Shown here piece after piece: positions 15,373-23,853 of a stretch of 64,000 nucleotides of DNA. The notes beneath the pieces were generated by a model. The model had not been told where the DNA came from and did no database searches. It saw only the letters and a list, made by a program, of their open reading frames with translations. Both the position numbers and the translations under genes were made by a program. Origin of the DNA: Mucilaginibacter hurinus (GTDB taxonomy: Bacteria > Bacteroidota > Bacteroidia > Sphingobacteriales > Sphingobacteriaceae); NCBI RefSeq assembly GCF_003324525.1, contig NZ_QGDC01000010.1:1-64000 (forward strand). The letters run 5' to 3'. The stretch's first letter is position 1. Every line of letters begins with the position of its first letter.

Positions 15373-16128
15373 ATGAGCACATTTACAAAACTCTACTTCG
15401 CTTCAGACTTTCACCTTGGCACTAACAGTCATGGTAGCAGTCGTGACCGCGAGGCCCGGCTGGTGCGCTGGCTTGAAAGCATTAAGCATGATGCTGCCGA
15501 AATATTTTTAATGGGGGATGTTTTTGAGTTTTGGTTTGAGTATAAAACAGTGGTGCCCAAGGGTTACATTCGCTTTTTGGGCAAACTGGCCGAACTTACC
15601 GATGCCGGCATAAAGCTTTACCTTTTTAAGGGTAACCATGATATGTGGATGTTTGATTACTTTAAAAACGAACTTGGCGCCACCATCATCAGCAATGAGT
15701 TAGTGATTGAGCGCGGAGGCAAAAAGTTTTTTTTACATCATGGCGATGGCATTGGCCCGGGCGACACGATGTATAAGCTGCTTAAAACAATATTCAGAAG
15801 TAAGATATGCCAATGGCTATTTGCCCGCATTCATCCTAATTTCGGGATGGGGATGGCGGGTGCATGGTCGCAGCAAAGCCGGGATACGCATTTAAAAAAG
15901 CCTAAGACCGGGCAACACGAATGGCTGCCCGCATTCAGCAGGGAGATGCTAAAAAAAGAACATTACGACTATTTTATATACGGGCACCATCACCTCCCGA
16001 TGATTGTTGATGTTGGCCCCGACAGCACATATGTTAACCTTGGTGAGTGGTTTAACTACAACAGCTACGCCGTATTTGACGGCCGCCACCTGACGCTGGA
16101 ATACTTTGAAAAGCCAACAGAAGATTAG
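15373..16128 (+). CDS. lpxH: UDP-2,3-diacylglucosamine diphosphatase, LpxH type
   Basis: It probably hydrolyses UDP-2,3-diacylglucosamine to lipid X in lipid A synthesis, at the inner face of the inner membrane. The calcineurin-like metallophosphoesterase motifs are complete: DFHLG (residue 11), GDVFEFW (near 49), GNHD (near 93), HHGDG (near 117) and GHHH (near 200). The 251-residue length fits the family. It stands alone, about 100 bases before prfA. Other UDP-acylglucosamine or phosphoprotein phosphatases share this fold, so the exact substrate is inferred. Confidence 0.9.
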   Translation: MSTFTKLYFASDFHLGTNSHGSSRDREARLVRWLESIKHDAAEIFLMGDVFEFWFEYKTVVPKGYIRFLGKLAELTDAGIKLYLFKGNHDMWMFDYFKNELGATIISNELVIERGGKKFFLHHGDGIGPGDTMYKLLKTIFRSKICQWLFARIHPNFGMGMAGAWSQQSRDTHLKKPKTGQHEWLPAFSREMLKKEHYDYFIYGHHHLPMIVDVGPDSTYVNLGEWFNYNSYAVFDGRHLTLEYFEKPTED

Positions 16129-16174
16129 GTTTGCTTGTTTACGTTACCCTGAAAAATATTCCCTTTAAAAGTCT

Positions 16175-16182
16175 TATTTTTG
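16175..16182 (+). promoter_or_regulatory. Bacteroidota -7 box for prfA
   Basis: TATTTTTG matches TAnnTTTG about 50 bases before the prfA start codon. The -33 element is not obvious. Confidence 0.35.
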
Positions 16183-16232
16183 TGGACTTTTTGGGCGACC
16201 TGTATCATCCGTCGCTCAACTGAATAATATTT

Positions 16233-17306
16233 ATGTTAGATAAATTAGAAGCAATACACCAACGCTGGAAAGACGTTGAAGGCGAGCTAAGCAGTCCGGA
16301 CGCGATGGCTGATATGAAGCGTTTTGCCCAACTGAACAAAGAATATAAAGATTTAGCTAAGATAGTTGACGAGTATAATATTTATCGCAACATCATGAGC
16401 AACATTGATACCAACAAAGATATACTTGCGACTGAAAAGGACCAGGAGTTTCGCGAAATGGCGAAAGAAGAATTGGACACCCTGCTGAAACAACAGGAGG
16501 AAATGGAAGAGAAAATACGCCTGATGCTTATTCCCAAGGATCCCGAAGACTCAAAGAACGCGATTATTGAGATACGCGGTGGCACCGGAGGCGATGAAGC
16601 CGCGCTTTTTGCCGGCGACTTGTACCGGATGTACATCCGCTACTGCGAAAAACGTGGCTGGCGCACAGAATTGGTAGATTATACCGAAGGCACATCTGGC
16701 GGATACAAAGAAATTGTGTTTAACGTACTGGCAGAAGATGCTTACGGCACGCTTAAGTTTGAATCGGGTGTACACCGTGTGCAACGTGTACCTGATACCG
16801 AAACACAGGGCCGTGTACATACATCTGCCGCATCAGTTGTTGTACTGCCTGAGGTTGACGAGTTTGATATAGAGTTACATGCCGCCGATATACGTAAGGA
16901 CCTGTTTTGCGCGTCAGGTCCCGGCGGCCAGTCGGTAAACACCACTTACTCCGCAGTGCGGTTAACACACATTCCTACTGGCATTGTAGCGCAATGCCAG
17001 GACCAAAAATCGCAGTTAAAAAACTTTGATAAGGCCTTACAGGTGCTGCGTTCAAGGGTATATGAAATGGAACTGCAAAAGCATCTTGAAGAAACTTCAA
17101 AAAAACGTAAAACCATGGTGGCTACCGGCGACCGTTCTGCTAAAGTACGCACCTACAATTACCCACAGGGCCGTTTAACTGAGCACCGCATTGGTTTAAC
17201 TATTTATAACCTTCCGGGTGTTTTAAATGGCGATTTACAGGAGATAATGGAAGCATTGCAATTTGCTGAAAACGCTGAAAAACTGAAGGAAGGCACCGTG
17301 GCTTAA
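16233..17306 (+). CDS. prfA: peptide chain release factor 1
   Basis: RF1 recognises UAA and UAG in the ribosomal A site and triggers peptide release. The 357-residue length is normal. The GGQ catalytic motif lies in [11 protein letters not shown] near residues 228-238. The stop-codon tripeptide region reads [14 protein letters not shown], that is PDT where E. coli RF1 has PAT, which keeps the P-x-T form rather than the SPF of RF2. No prmC neighbour is visible. The gene is monocistronic. Confidence 0.96.
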   Translation: MLDKLEAIHQRWKDVEGELSSPDAMADMKRFAQLNKEYKDLAKIVDEYNIYRNIMSNIDTNKDILATEKDQEFREMAKEELDTLLKQQEEMEEKIRLMLIPKDPEDSKNAIIEIRGGTGGDEAALFAGDLYRMYIRYCEKRGWRTELVDYTEGTSGGYKEIVFNVLAEDAYGTLKFESGVHRVQRVPDTETQGRVHTSAASVVVLPEVDEFDIELHAADIRKDLFCASGPGGQSVNTTYSAVRLTHIPTGIVAQCQDQKSQLKNFDKALQVLRSRVYEMELQKHLEETSKKRKTMVATGDRSAKVRTYNYPQGRLTEHRIGLTIYNLPGVLNGDLQEIMEALQFAENAEKLKEGTVA

Positions 17307-17477
17307 ATTCGTAAATATCCTTAGAAGTGCTTTAAGTTTTTTCGGACGGTTTAATCCCTTGCCGGGGACGACTGATTTCGTTTCATTTTATTTTCATGTA
17401 GCCATATTAATTTAGCTTTTGAATAAAAGTGTTTTGCAGGATACTTTAATATTATCAGGCAAAGCTAAGTTGTAAGT

Positions 17478-17485
17478 TAAATTTG
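17478..17485 (+). promoter_or_regulatory. Bacteroidota -7 box for apbE
   Basis: TAAATTTG matches TAnnTTTG 6-13 bases before the first ATG of apbE, implying a very short leader or use of the second ATG. Confidence 0.35.
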
Positions 17486-17491
17486 TAAGCT

Positions 17492-18391
17492 ATGGTTATG
17501 CTGGCAATAAAAAGTCTGGTAAATGACAACTTAACTGTGTACAGGCACAGCACAATGCTGATGGGTGACCGGTTTGAGATCAGTGTAACAGGTGACAACC
17601 CGGCGTGGGCAACTCAACGCATCAACGACGCGATAACAGAGATTAATCGTGTTGAAAAATTGCTTAGCACTTTTGGCGACGATAGCAACATTAACCAGAT
17701 AAACCGCAACGCGGGCATACAACCAGTTAAAGTAAATGCTGAAATATTCAGGCTGATTGAACGCTCGCTGCAAATAGCAGAGCTTACTCACGGTACTTTT
17801 GATATTACTTACACCACATCTCAAAAAAGCTCAACGGTAAATTACAAAAATATAGTGCTTGACGCGGGTGCCCAAACCGTATTTTTAAAAGAAGAAGGTA
17901 TGCGGATTAGTTTTGCGGCTATAGCCAAAGGGTATGCTGCTGACAGGGCTAAATACGTTTTGCAGTTGCAGGATGTGCGCAGCGGCGTTATTAACGCCGG
18001 TGGCGACTTACTGGCATGGGGACTTCAGCCCGGCGATGAGCCATGGACTGTTGGTACCGCCGACGTTGAACAGGCCACCAAACCATATTCACACGTTAAC
18101 ATCAGTAATATGGCGTGGACAACCTCGGTTAATTCAAATAAATACACTGCAATAAATACAGGAAAATTACCCGGTGCCATTGATAATGATAACGGGTTTA
18201 AAGTAAGCGCTGTACATAGTGTGAGCGTACTTGCGCCTACTGCAGAACTAGCCGACGCCATAGCAACGCCATTGCTGCGCATGGGAATAAATGGCGGCTT
18301 GTATTTGATTAATAAACTTAACCAGGTAGCTTGCTTTATCATTGATGATAATAGCCGCATATACCCTTCAAAAGACATCGCGGTTAAGTAA
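17492..18391 (+). CDS. apbE: FAD:protein FMN transferase, ApbE family
   Basis: ApbE covalently attaches FMN to Thr/Ser of target flavoproteins. The 299 residues carry family motifs: HSTMLMGDRFEISV near the start, INRVEKLLSTFGDDSNINQIN (about 50-70), SFAAIAKGYAADRA (about 141-154), and VINAGGDLLAWG (about 167-178). The usual DPRTG motif is replaced by INTGKLPG, and a terminal segment SVLAPTAELADAIAT is intact. No signal peptide or lipobox is seen, unlike most periplasmic ApbE; the start ATG 17492 or 17498 may be either. It precedes a surface/two-component unit but about 130 bases separate them. Confidence 0.88.
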   Translation: MVMLAIKSLVNDNLTVYRHSTMLMGDRFEISVTGDNPAWATQRINDAITEINRVEKLLSTFGDDSNINQINRNAGIQPVKVNAEIFRLIERSLQIAELTHGTFDITYTTSQKSSTVNYKNIVLDAGAQTVFLKEEGMRISFAAIAKGYAADRAKYVLQLQDVRSGVINAGGDLLAWGLQPGDEPWTVGTADVEQATKPYSHVNISNMAWTTSVNSNKYTAINTGKLPGAIDNDNGFKVSAVHSVSVLAPTAELADAIATPLLRMGINGGLYLINKLNQVACFIIDDNSRIYPSKDIAVK

Positions 18392-18523
18392 AGCGTTTTA
18401 CATCCTTCTTAACTCATGTTATCACGGTGCCTTTTAAATTTACAGGCATACCTTAAAACAGTTAGGCCCTTAGTTTTACTGTATAATAACGATATTTGAA
18501 ATTACTTTACGCTATTCGTATAC

Positions 18524-18862
18524 ATGATAAAACGGCTCTGCTATATTATATTCATATTGATGCTGGTGCCGTTTTTATCGTTCGCAGCAACTAAAAAAAA
18601 GCATTTTCATTTAATTTTAACTGATTATAACCTAGGTTTGCGTTCTGTTACACAAACCAGGGCCGATACGGTTATTAATAAACGATCAAAAAAGCAGCGA
18701 GAAGAGGACGAGAAAAACAAGATAAAGGAAATTGCTAAAGCCAAAAAGCAGTTAAAACCTGAAAAAGTAACTGACAACGAAGATAAAAGCAAGAAACGTA
18801 GGCAGCGCCGGCCCGAGGGGATGGAGCGTCCGCCTGAAATTATTCGCAGAAATGGCGGTTAA
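18524..18862 (+). CDS. secreted lysine-rich hypothetical protein
   Basis: This is a 112-residue protein with a clear signal peptide (residues 1-22, cleavage after SFAA) followed by a highly charged, probably disordered region rich in Lys, Glu and Arg (NKRSKKQREEDEKNK type runs, then KKRRQRRPEG). No family is recognised. Its 3' end overlaps the next gene's longest frame, and it forms one transcription unit with the following barrel protein and two-component system, which suggests a periplasmic accessory role. Confidence 0.7.
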   Translation: MIKRLCYIIFILMLVPFLSFAATKKKHFHLILTDYNLGLRSVTQTRADTVINKRSKKQREEDEKNKIKEIAKAKKQLKPEKVTDNEDKSKKRRQRRPEGMERPPEIIRRNGG

Positions 18863-18875
18863 TAACTTTCACACG

Positions 18876-19745
18876 ATGACGAAATATTCCGGCTTACTCC
18901 TATTTATATTGTTTAGTGTAGTTACACGTGCTGCTGTAATTGAGCCGCGGCATGTATTAATTCCGTCAAAACCGGCATCAGATAGTGATACCGTTGTCCG
19001 TAAAAGGTCGGTATCAGTTGGGGTAAGTTATGGCAACGATGCGATATTTTTTGGCCGTGTGGGCCCGGTTAAATATCCTTATGTAACTACTGATGTTGTG
19101 TATAACGATAAGTCGGGCTTGTTTATTTACGGCTCGGGGTTAAAAGTTTTGGGTTACAAGCCTGTGTTTGATGAGGTGGATATTGGTGGCGGTTATTTTT
19201 ATAAGTTTAATAAAAAGTTTTCAGGCGCCATTAGCTATACCCGCTTTATTTTTAATAATGATGCGCGCATTATAAAGTCGGCATCGTCTAATGATATTAA
19301 CTTTAAAAACACATACGACTGGAAATACCTTCGCTCAAGCGTGGTAATGGATTTTTTGTTCGGTAAATCGCACGACTTTTTTGTAACCGTAAGCAATGGC
19401 AAGCGCTTTGAACCTGATTGGAGCATATTTACAGATAGCGATTATCTTACTTTCAACCCGTCATTTAATATAATTTTTGGCACGCAAAATTTCGTTAATA
19501 AATACTCTCAGGACAGGTTTTACCTGGCCAACCGCGATAAAGTTTTTTCATCAGACATGCTTACCCGTAACAACGGCAGGTTTACAGTTTTAAATTATTA
19601 CTTGAAAGTTCCGGTAGCGTACAACACACCGCATTTTACTTTGGAGGCTTCGTACCGTTATTCCATCCCGGTGAATGTGGAAAATGCTTTGCAAAACAGG
19701 CACGCGTCGTTTTTAAATTTAACCTTTTATTATTTGTTCTATTAG
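18876..19745 (+). CDS. predicted outer-membrane beta-barrel protein, function unknown
   Basis: From ATG 18876 this is a 289-residue protein with a signal peptide (about 1-20, GLLLFILFSVVTRAA) and amphipathic, aromatic-rich strands typical of a small outer-membrane barrel; it ends in FLNLTFYYLFY with a terminal aromatic residue. An earlier in-frame ATG at 18852 overlaps the previous gene and is less likely. The stop is two bases before the response-regulator gene, so the barrel and the two-component system are almost certainly cotranscribed. It may be a sensor partner or target of that system. Confidence 0.75.
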   Translation: MTKYSGLLLFILFSVVTRAAVIEPRHVLIPSKPASDSDTVVRKRSVSVGVSYGNDAIFFGRVGPVKYPYVTTDVVYNDKSGLFIYGSGLKVLGYKPVFDEVDIGGGYFYKFNKKFSGAISYTRFIFNNDARIIKSASSNDINFKNTYDWKYLRSSVVMDFLFGKSHDFFVTVSNGKRFEPDWSIFTDSDYLTFNPSFNIIFGTQNFVNKYSQDRFYLANRDKVFSSDMLTRNNGRFTVLNYYLKVPVAYNTPHFTLEASYRYSIPVNVENALQNRHASFLNLTFYYLFY

Positions 19746-19747
19746 GT

Positions 19748-20431
19748 ATGAATGTATTAATCATAGAGGATGAACGATCGCTGGCGAGAGAGGTAGAAAT
19801 CTTTTTAAATAACTACAATTATATATGTGAGATTTGTTATAACGGCAAATCTGCATCTGAAAAAATTGCGGTTAACCTGTACGATTTTATTTTGATTGAT
19901 CTTGGCCTGCCTGACTATGACGGGCTTGATTTGCTGCGTGAGGTTAAGGCAATCAATTCTGAAGCTGCATGTATTATACTTACGGCACGTGCCGAGGTGA
20001 AAGACCGTATTACAGGGCTTGACCTTGGTGCAGATGATTATTTACCAAAGCCCTTTTCGCTGCTTGAATTGCAGAGCCGCATGCAGGCTATAACCCGCCG
20101 TAAATTTGGCCTTAAACAAAACACTGTTACACTAGGCGACTTTTTCATTAATCTTACCGAACGTACCATAAGCTATAACGGCGCGGTTATAAACACCATC
20201 ACAAAAAAGGAATTTGACCTTATAGCGTATATGATATTGCATAAAAACCGTACCCTTACACGTACGCAGTTGAGTGAACATATATGGGGTAGTGTAGTGA
20301 ATGATGATTATGATTCAAACTACATTGACGCACACATCAAAAATATCCGAAAAAAATTAAATGTTTATGCACCGCCGCATTGGCTTGAAACCATGCGCGG
20401 CCTGGGTTATAAAATTACCGTTAACACTTAA
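19748..20431 (+). CDS. OmpR-family response regulator
   Basis: This is a two-domain DNA-binding regulator of 227 residues. The receiver domain (1-120) has the acidic pocket (E7, D8), phospho-acceptor D51 in LIDLGLPDYDG and conserved Lys in YLPKPFS. A winged-helix Trans_reg_C domain (about 130-225) ends with HIKNIRKKL and the LETMRGLGYKI signature. It is coupled to the histidine kinase downstream (3 bases) and to the barrel gene upstream, so the stimulus may be sensed at the envelope. Confidence 0.95.
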   Translation: MNVLIIEDERSLAREVEIFLNNYNYICEICYNGKSASEKIAVNLYDFILIDLGLPDYDGLDLLREVKAINSEAACIILTARAEVKDRITGLDLGADDYLPKPFSLLELQSRMQAITRRKFGLKQNTVTLGDFFINLTERTISYNGAVINTITKKEFDLIAYMILHKNRTLTRTQLSEHIWGSVVNDDYDSNYIDAHIKNIRKKLNVYAPPHWLETMRGLGYKITVNT

Positions 20432-20434
20432 GCG

Positions 20435-21769
20435 TTGAAGTTAAATACTAAACTCACCCTGTTTAACACCATATCAAAACTGGTGATAGTGGTGTTGTTT
20501 GTATTGTTACTACCCTTACTTATTACCCGTATAAACCAAAGCTATACTGATAGTAAGCTTGTTAAACAGAAGGATAAGGTACTGCAAATTGTAAAAACGC
20601 TTGGCATTGGTAATTATATAACCGATGGCGAAAGTTACGGCAGCTATACCCTACTTAAAGAAGAATACGTTAGCCTTGACGAAGTTACCCCTGATCAGTT
20701 TTTAGACACTATACAGAACGAGCGCCGCATAGTGGAAGGCGACACTATAGAGTATCGCATACTTAGTCATACGTTTAGTGTAAATAATAACAACTACCTG
20801 CTCGAGGTAGGCAAAAGTGTTGATACGCTCAACGAAACCAGCAGCGCGCTGCAAAGCATAGCCTTTGTTATATTGGTGAGTATGATACTGCTTACCATAC
20901 TGGCCGACCAATTTTACTCGAGTTATGTATTGCGGCCATTGCGGCAAATTATAAAAACCAAACTCGTAGGCAACCGATTCCCCTCGTTCGGGTCATACAG
21001 GCGCGTTCGTACGTCAACAGCGGATTTCCAACACCTGGACCTGAGTATTCACCGGATGATAGAAACCATAGCTGATAAATTTCAGAAAGAGCGGGAGTTT
21101 ATTTCTAATGCGTCGCATGAATTAATGACACCGATATCTATCCTTCAATCAAAAATTGAGAATATGTTTGATGAAGAGGATATAGCGGACGAGTTAAAGG
21201 TAAAACTGCTGGAGATGCAAAGGATACTCAATCGTTTAAAAAGTATTACTAAAACTTTGCTGCTGATATCACAAATTGAAAATGAACAGTTTATAAAAGA
21301 AGACGAGGTGAACCTGCATGCCTTGCTGGAAGAAGTGTACGAAGAAATTAGCATTCGCATCGAAGAAAAAGATATACATTTTGCCATGCATCTATCGCCG
21401 CAAACCCGGCTGCACAACGTAAACAGATTTTTACTATTCAACTTGTTTTTCAACCTGATAAATAATGCCATAAAGTACAACCGCGAAGGCGGCCAAATAA
21501 CCATTAAAGAAGAGTTAAATAACAATGCTGTAACCATCAACATTGCTGATACGGGCATTGGCATACACGCCGATGAACTGCCTTATATTTTTAACCGTTT
21601 CAAAAAATTCAAACGCTCTTTACAACAGGATAGCTTTGGCCTGGGGCTCCCTATTGTTAAATCAATAGCTGGATTTCATAATATTAAAGTTGAAGTTGAA
21701 TCACAAAAGGATATAGGGAGTACATTCAAGTTAATTATACCTGCCTCCATTATCAAAAAACACGATTAA
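20435..21769 (+). CDS. sensor histidine kinase
   Basis: This is the membrane kinase partner of the preceding regulator. The 444 residues show two membrane helices (about 12-32 and 143-163) bounding a periplasmic sensor loop of about 110 residues, an HAMP-like stretch, the H box FISNASHELMTPISIL (His near 228), N box NLINNAIKYNREGG, and G1/G2 boxes IADTGIGIH and FGLGLPIV. The start is a TTG at 20435, three bases after the regulator stop codon; no in-frame ATG lies near the conserved N-terminus. The signal is unknown. Confidence 0.94.
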   Translation: MKLNTKLTLFNTISKLVIVVLFVLLLPLLITRINQSYTDSKLVKQKDKVLQIVKTLGIGNYITDGESYGSYTLLKEEYVSLDEVTPDQFLDTIQNERRIVEGDTIEYRILSHTFSVNNNNYLLEVGKSVDTLNETSSALQSIAFVILVSMILLTILADQFYSSYVLRPLRQIIKTKLVGNRFPSFGSYRRVRTSTADFQHLDLSIHRMIETIADKFQKEREFISNASHELMTPISILQSKIENMFDEEDIADELKVKLLEMQRILNRLKSITKTLLLISQIENEQFIKEDEVNLHALLEEVYEEISIRIEEKDIHFAMHLSPQTRLHNVNRFLLFNLFFNLINNAIKYNREGGQITIKEELNNNAVTINIADTGIGIHADELPYIFNRFKKFKRSLQQDSFGLGLPIVKSIAGFHNIKVEVESQKDIGSTFKLIIPASIIKKHD

Positions 21770-21924
21770 TACGTTACTGTAAGTGTACTAAATACCAGCC
21801 ATGTAAATATACCATCGCAAAGCAGGCTGAATGTAATACGACGTTTAATTTCCTAAATATTAAAAAATTATTGCGGGAGTATTATCTGGGCGGCATTACG
21901 GATAATAAATATTTTTAAACCTTT

Positions 21925-21940
21925 TTGGCACTGGCTTTGT
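21925..21940 (+). promoter_or_regulatory. sigma-54-like promoter before the OmpA lipoprotein gene
   Basis: TTGGCAC (21925-21931) followed by TTTGT (21936-21940) gives GG-N10-GT, one base from the GG-N10-GC hallmark of -24/-12 promoters. Transcription would start near 21952, leaving about 27 bases of leader. The groES upstream region has the same GG-N10-GT form. Confidence 0.55.
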
Positions 21941-21978
21941 CAATATAAGTATATCATTTAACCAGATCATTTACTACG

Positions 21979-22656
21979 ATGAAAACTTTAAAAACTAAAA
22001 TAGCTACTTATAGCATAGCTATAGCAACACTGGGTGTATTAGCATCAGGTTGCGACTCCATGACAAAAACACAAAAAGGCGCGGCCATTGGCGCCGGTGC
22101 CGGTGGTACAGTGGGCGCATTTATTGGTAAAGCTGCCGGAAATACTGCGTTGGGTGCGATAATTGGCGGTGCAGTAGGAGGTACAGCAGGTGCTTTTATA
22201 GGACGTAAAATGGACAGGCAGGCTGCCGAAATAAAACAAACCGTGCCGGGAGCTACTGTAACTCGTGAAGGGGAAGGTATTATAGTGAAATTTGACTCCG
22301 GCATTTTATTCGACGTAGATAAAACTGCTTTAAAGTCTGCAGCGCAAACCAACCTCGAAAATTTAGCGGCATCGCTAAAAAGCAATCCGCAAACCAATAT
22401 CTCAATAATTGGCCATACAGATAATACCGGTTCTGATACGTATAACCAGGATCTGTCTGTGCGCCGTGCCCAGGCGGTTAAAACATTTATCACTGCAAAC
22501 GGCATTGATGGCTCTCGCTTAACTACCGTAGGCAAAGGTGAAGGTGAGCCTATAGCGGACAATACATCCGCGGACGGCCGTGCACAAAATCGCCGCGTAG
22601 AAATTGTTATAGTAGCAAATGAGGCTTTAAAACAGGAAGCTAAGGCTGCACAATAA
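21979..22656 (+). CDS. OmpA-family lipoprotein with glycine-zipper domain
   Basis: This is a 225-residue outer-membrane-associated lipoprotein. Lipobox LASGC sets Cys25 as the modified residue. A glycine-zipper segment (about 33-75; GAAIGAGAGG and GAIIGGAVGG) could insert in or line the membrane. The C-terminal OmpA-like domain (about 105-215) binds peptidoglycan, with the signature NISIIGHTDNTGSDTYN and the arginine-containing NRRVEI end. It should link the outer membrane to the cell wall. It is monocistronic, with a sigma-54-like promoter and a strong terminator. Confidence 0.94.
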   Translation: MKTLKTKIATYSIAIATLGVLASGCDSMTKTQKGAAIGAGAGGTVGAFIGKAAGNTALGAIIGGAVGGTAGAFIGRKMDRQAAEIKQTVPGATVTREGEGIIVKFDSGILFDVDKTALKSAAQTNLENLAASLKSNPQTNISIIGHTDNTGSDTYNQDLSVRRAQAVKTFITANGIDGSRLTTVGKGEGEPIADNTSADGRAQNRRVEIVIVANEALKQEAKAAQ

Positions 22657-22695
22657 GCCCTGCATATTACTTTAACGTTTATTGCATATAAACAA

Positions 22696-22720
22696 AAGCC
22701 GGTTAGCAGCCGGCTTTTTT
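22696..22720 (+). terminator. rho-independent terminator of the OmpA lipoprotein gene
   Basis: A GCCGG/CCGGC stem with a seven-base loop is followed by six T, 39 bases after the stop codon. Confidence 0.9.
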
Positions 22721-22795
22721 GTACATATAAATCTCATAAAATTTAATTATCTGGCCTCAATTCGTTGATTGATAAAAAAACAGGTATTTTTGTAT

Positions 22796-23185
22796 ATGCT
22801 TAAAAGGATGGGGATATTGGCCATTACATTACTGTACACTTGTACAGTATTTGGCTTTGCCCTAAACTTTCATTATTGCGGCGGTAAAGTAGCATCGGTA
22901 AAAATTGACAGTCCTGCCAAAAAATGCATGCCTGATGCAGCCAAACAAATGAAGTGCTGCAAGGATAAACAAGTGGACATCAAGGTTAAAGATGAACACC
23001 AGGCTGAAAAATCTCAATCGTTTCTGGCCAAATTGTTTGCATTTGATATACCGGCATTACCTTTTGAAGAATTTCTCTTTTCGGCACAACGGGCTCTTTT
23101 TGAAAAAATATTTGACCGTGGCCCACCTGAAAAGCAAGAAAAGAGCATCTCTGTTTTTATAAAAAACTGCACCCTCCGTATCTGA
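22796..23185 (+). CDS. HYC_CC_PP family protein
   Basis: This is a 129-residue exported protein of a Bacteroidota family named after conserved HYC, CC and PP motifs. All three are seen: NFHYCGG after the signal peptide (residues 1-22), MKCCKDK in the middle, and the terminal RGPPEKQ. The Cys/His content suggests metal binding or a redox role. The frame reaches a TTG at 22769, but ATG 22796 begins the signal peptide and is preferred. The gene starts a three-gene row with an HMA-domain protein and a barrel protein, a context usually seen with copper or mercury handling. Confidence 0.85.
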   Translation: MLKRMGILAITLLYTCTVFGFALNFHYCGGKVASVKIDSPAKKCMPDAAKQMKCCKDKQVDIKVKDEHQAEKSQSFLAKLFAFDIPALPFEEFLFSAQRALFEKIFDRGPPEKQEKSISVFIKNCTLRI

Positions 23186-23260
23186 TTAAAAATTAATAGC
23201 CTGAACTTATCGTGCGGAATTACCGTGCCCTATTTTTTTACTTATTAATTTTTGATAATC

Positions 23261-23758
23261 ATGAAAACATTAAAAATATTTTTAGCCTTTATGGCTATAT
23301 CTGTGGCAACTGCCAACGCTCAATTTACATCCGCTGAATTACAAGTTAGCGGCCTGACATGCTCAATGTGTTCAAAAGCCACCGAAAAATCATTAAAAAC
23401 ACTGGACTTTGTAAGCAGTATAAAACCAGACCTGAACCGGAATATCTTTATGATAACCTTTAAAAAGAATGTGCCGGTAAATTTTGACAAATTGAGCAAC
23501 AAGGTACAAAGTGCAGGCTTTTCTGTAAACAACCTAAAAGCCGTATTCAATTTTAACAACGTCAAGCTTACCAATGACATCTTCCATTACGCAGGCTATA
23601 GTTTCCATTTGGTTAACGCAGCTAACAAGCTTCCAAATGGCCCGATAGCTGTTACATTTGTTGATAAAGGTCTTGCTCCATCATCACTGGCTAAAAAATA
23701 TCATGGCCAAAAGCCAGAAGTACCTAATACCAAAAAGGTTTACTGCGTAGCGATATAG
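23261..23758 (+). CDS. exported heavy-metal-associated (HMA) domain protein
   Basis: This is a 165-residue protein with a signal peptide (1-20, TANA cleavage) followed by an HMA/copper-chaperone-like domain whose metal site is LTCSMCSKA (C34, C37). The remainder (about 100-165) is an extra beta-rich region ending in VYCVAI. Being periplasmic, it may pass Cu(I) or a similar ion from or to the neighbouring proteins. The frame could begin at TTG 23252, but ATG 23261 is the natural start. It sits 75 bases after the HYC_CC_PP gene. Confidence 0.88.
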   Translation: MKTLKIFLAFMAISVATANAQFTSAELQVSGLTCSMCSKATEKSLKTLDFVSSIKPDLNRNIFMITFKKNVPVNFDKLSNKVQSAGFSVNNLKAVFNFNNVKLTNDIFHYAGYSFHLVNAANKLPNGPIAVTFVDKGLAPSSLAKKYHGQKPEVPNTKKVYCVAI

Positions 23759-23780
23759 TTGGATATTAAATTGATATAAA

Positions 23781-23829
23781 CAATAATGTGGCAATCTTAC
23801 CTCCCGCGGGTGAGATTGCCACATCATTG
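23781..23829. repeat. long palindromic hairpin, probable dispersed repeat
   Basis: Arms AATGTGGCAATCT and AGATTGCCACATCATT pair over about 20 bp around a CCCGCGGG core. The shape resembles a degenerate form of the GTCATTGCGAGG...GCAATCTC dispersed repeat common in Bacteroidota genomes. There is no T-run of terminator type, but it could end or attenuate transcription between the HMA and barrel genes. Confidence 0.65.
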
Positions 23830-23853
23830 TGATAAATCCTTTAAACGCTTCAG

